NCBI GenBank assembly: GCA_003486675.1
Contig: DNGG01000313.1
Coordinates: 1 to 5,396 of the forward strand
DNA: 5,396 nucleotides
Reading direction: 5' to 3'
DNA from: Cyanobacteria bacterium UBA11372
Lineage (GTDB): Bacteria; Cyanobacteriota; Cyanobacteriia; Cyanobacteriales; Aerosakkonemataceae
The notes beneath the pieces were generated by a model. It made no database searches, was not told the origin of the DNA, and saw only the letters and a list, made by a program, of their open reading frames with translations. The stretch's first letter is position 1; every line of letters begins with the position of its first letter. This document shows positions 4,211-5,396 of the stretch, one piece after another. Both the position numbers and the translations under genes were made by a program.

Positions 4211-5380
4211 TCAACTTGTGGTGGAATCGTCGAGGGGGCCGCTGGTAGTAATCTGCTTCATTGCTTCTAATTGTTGCTCGATGTTTTTAACCAGCTGACT
4301 GAGCGCTGGTAAAGCCTCTAGTTGTCCGCCTGTGAAGCTGGGATTTCTGGAAGTGCGCTCCCGAATTTCATACACCTTACGCTGGAGTTGCTGAGCCATG
4401 TTGAGCGCGTCGCGACTGATATGTTCGATCTGTTGCTGTTGGTAGAACTTTAAAGCGGCGCCGCGCAAAACTTGCAGCGTTGCTTCTTCTCCGTGAGTTG
4501 CAGGCATGACGCGCAACCTCAGCAGCAGACGGTTTTTTTGATAGACTCTTTCGATCTCCACCTGTTTTGGTTTGTCCACCGTAATCAGGGACATGTGGGT
4601 TAAGCGTTTCAACTCATTGATCACCCCTTGGAAAACACTGGGGTCGAGTCCTTCGAGTACCGACTGCAAAACGCCATTTTGACTCCAGAGAATGCGACCT
4701 CGATCTGGATGTCGCTCAAAATAAAGTCGCCCAATTCCTCCCATCAGTATTCGTCCCAGCAGTTCTTGGAGCAATTGTTGCGGCGGTAGCGTTGCCAGAA
4801 CTTCCACTGGACTCGATAGGTGCTGTGGCTGAATTTCTAAAACGGGGGGGGTAGAGGCGACCGATGGCACTGGTACCGGGTGTGGCGGCGTTGGCAAAAA
4901 AGGCTTTTGTTTTACTGGAGGCGGCGGCGGCGCAGGCACAGATTCGATTCGAGGAGGGGTCGTGGTTTTTTCTGGTAGCTGTTGGGCAGGGGGTTCTGAT
5001 TCGTCTAACTCGTCAGGACTATAGACGATCAGCGTCGTGCGATCGTGCCTGCCTGTTGGTTGTTCCTGCTTATGGGAACTACTCGCCCCTCCCAGCTTTG
5101 GTGTTTGGAGTTGCTGGTGTTGCCCGGTATGGTTTAAGTAGGCGGATAATGCTGTTTGGTGTCTTTCTGCTGAAATTGGCTGCGGCACCAGGGAGCAATT
5201 CATGTAAGCCAAAATTCGCCGAACGTAATCCAAGGCAGCGCTATCTTCTTGATTAACCATGCCCAGGTTTAGTTGGGTTCCTTTGAGGGACAAAGGCAAG
5301 ACTTGATGGTACAGGCAGGCTTCAAATGGCAGGATACTGTCAATTAATTGAAACATTTGTTCCGAATCTGCCTGAACCAT
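4211..5380 (-). CDS. PilB/GspE-like protein lacking the ATPase core
   Basis: A 389-aa cytoplasmic protein. Residues about 15-82 (ILPFEACLYHQVLPLSLKG, then LDYVRRILAY) resemble the N-terminal T2SSE_N/MshEN-type domain of type II secretion and type IV pilus ATPases. The RLGxxL-type residues that bind cyclic di-GMP in MshEN are not seen. Residues 125-195 are a proline-rich linker (PAPPPPPVK). Residues about 198-310 match the domain just before the PilB/GspE motor: LLGRILMGGIGRLYFE, LWSQNGVLQSV, then RLRVMPATHGEEATLQVLR, corresponding to the usual HGEKVVLRIL. The protein then ends in a helical, coiled-coil-like tail (318-376). No Walker A, Asp box, Walker B or tetracysteine motif follows, so it cannot be a motor itself. 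Full PilB is roughly 600-700 aa. The ATG is preceded by AAGG seven bases upstream. It may be an adaptor or regulator of pilus ATPases. A decayed PilB is less likely, because the frame is clean and the tail well formed. Confidence 0.8.
   Translation of the reverse strand: MVQADSEQMFQLIDSILPFEACLYHQVLPLSLKGTQLNLGMVNQEDSAALDYVRRILAYMNCSLVPQPISAERHQTALSAYLNHTGQHQQLQTPKLGGASSSHKQEQPTGRHDRTTLIVYSPDELDESEPPAQQLPEKTTTPPRIESVPAPPPPPVKQKPFLPTPPHPVPVPSVASTPPVLEIQPQHLSSPVEVLATLPPQQLLQELLGRILMGGIGRLYFERHPDRGRILWSQNGVLQSVLEGLDPSVFQGVINELKRLTHMSLITVDKPKQVEIERVYQKNRLLLRLRVMPATHGEEATLQVLRGAALKFYQQQQIEHISRDALNMAQQLQRKVYEIRERTSRNPSFTGGQLEALPALSQLVKNIEQQLEAMKQITTSGPLDDSTTS
4844..4851. repeat. G8 homopolymer inside the PilB-like gene
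   Basis: Eight consecutive G on the plus strand (eight C in the coding strand) encode the STPPV stretch of the proline-rich linker. A one-base slip would cut the protein before its second domain. Confidence 0.8.
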
Positions 5381-5396
5381 AGATTTGCCTTGAGGA

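Noticed and set aside
4864..5256. Plus-strand open frame of 130 codons
   Set aside because: It is antisense to the proline-rich linker and N-terminal domain of the PilB-like gene. Its alanine- and valine-rich product is what the complement of proline-rich GC-rich codons gives.

Overview
The window looks like cyanobacterial chromosome. Five copies of the HIP1 octamer GCGATCGC occur in 5.4 kb (starts 2, 141, 1477, 1848, 2633). There are also palindromic and heptad intergenic repeats of the kind common in filamentous cyanobacteria, a Crp/Fnr regulator resembling the cyanobacterial SyCRP group, and a PilB/GspE-like protein. Genus cannot be fixed from the sequence alone.

Layout. (1) Positions 1-1034, + strand: a possible tail of an upstream gene ends in an ATGA overlap with a 106-aa protein that has a HicB-like layout (101-421). 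Seven bases later comes an unrecognised 201-aa protein whose N-terminus carries two CP-x4-C motifs (429-1034). The tight packing suggests one transcript. (2) Positions 1025-1284: a compound palindromic repeat lies between convergent genes and supplies the last codons of the 201-aa protein. (3) Positions 1288-3075, - strand: a complete M61-family metallopeptidase with a C-terminal PDZ domain. (4) Positions 3107-3165: heptad tandem repeat inside an 11-bp inverted repeat. (5) Positions 3166-3849, - strand: a Crp/Fnr regulator that keeps a cAMP-type phosphate-binding signature but has an unusual recognition helix. (6) Positions 3850-4210: 361 bp without a convincing gene, containing five hairpins in about 140 bp; it may be a decayed insertion-sequence end or a structured RNA. 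(7) Positions 4211-5380, - strand: a 389-aa protein with the N-terminal and pre-motor domains of a PilB/GspE ATPase but no ATPase core.

Working together: the three minus-strand genes are read pilB-like, then crp, then M61. The Crp regulator and the M61 gene are 90 bp apart and could be cotranscribed. In Synechocystis, SyCRP proteins are known to affect type IV pili and motility, so a pilus-like gene beside a Crp gene is suggestive, but a functional link here is inference. The most unusual items are the motor-less PilB-like protein, the HicB-like/twin-CPx4C gene pair, the nested palindromes at 1025-1284 and the hairpin cluster at 3999-4140.
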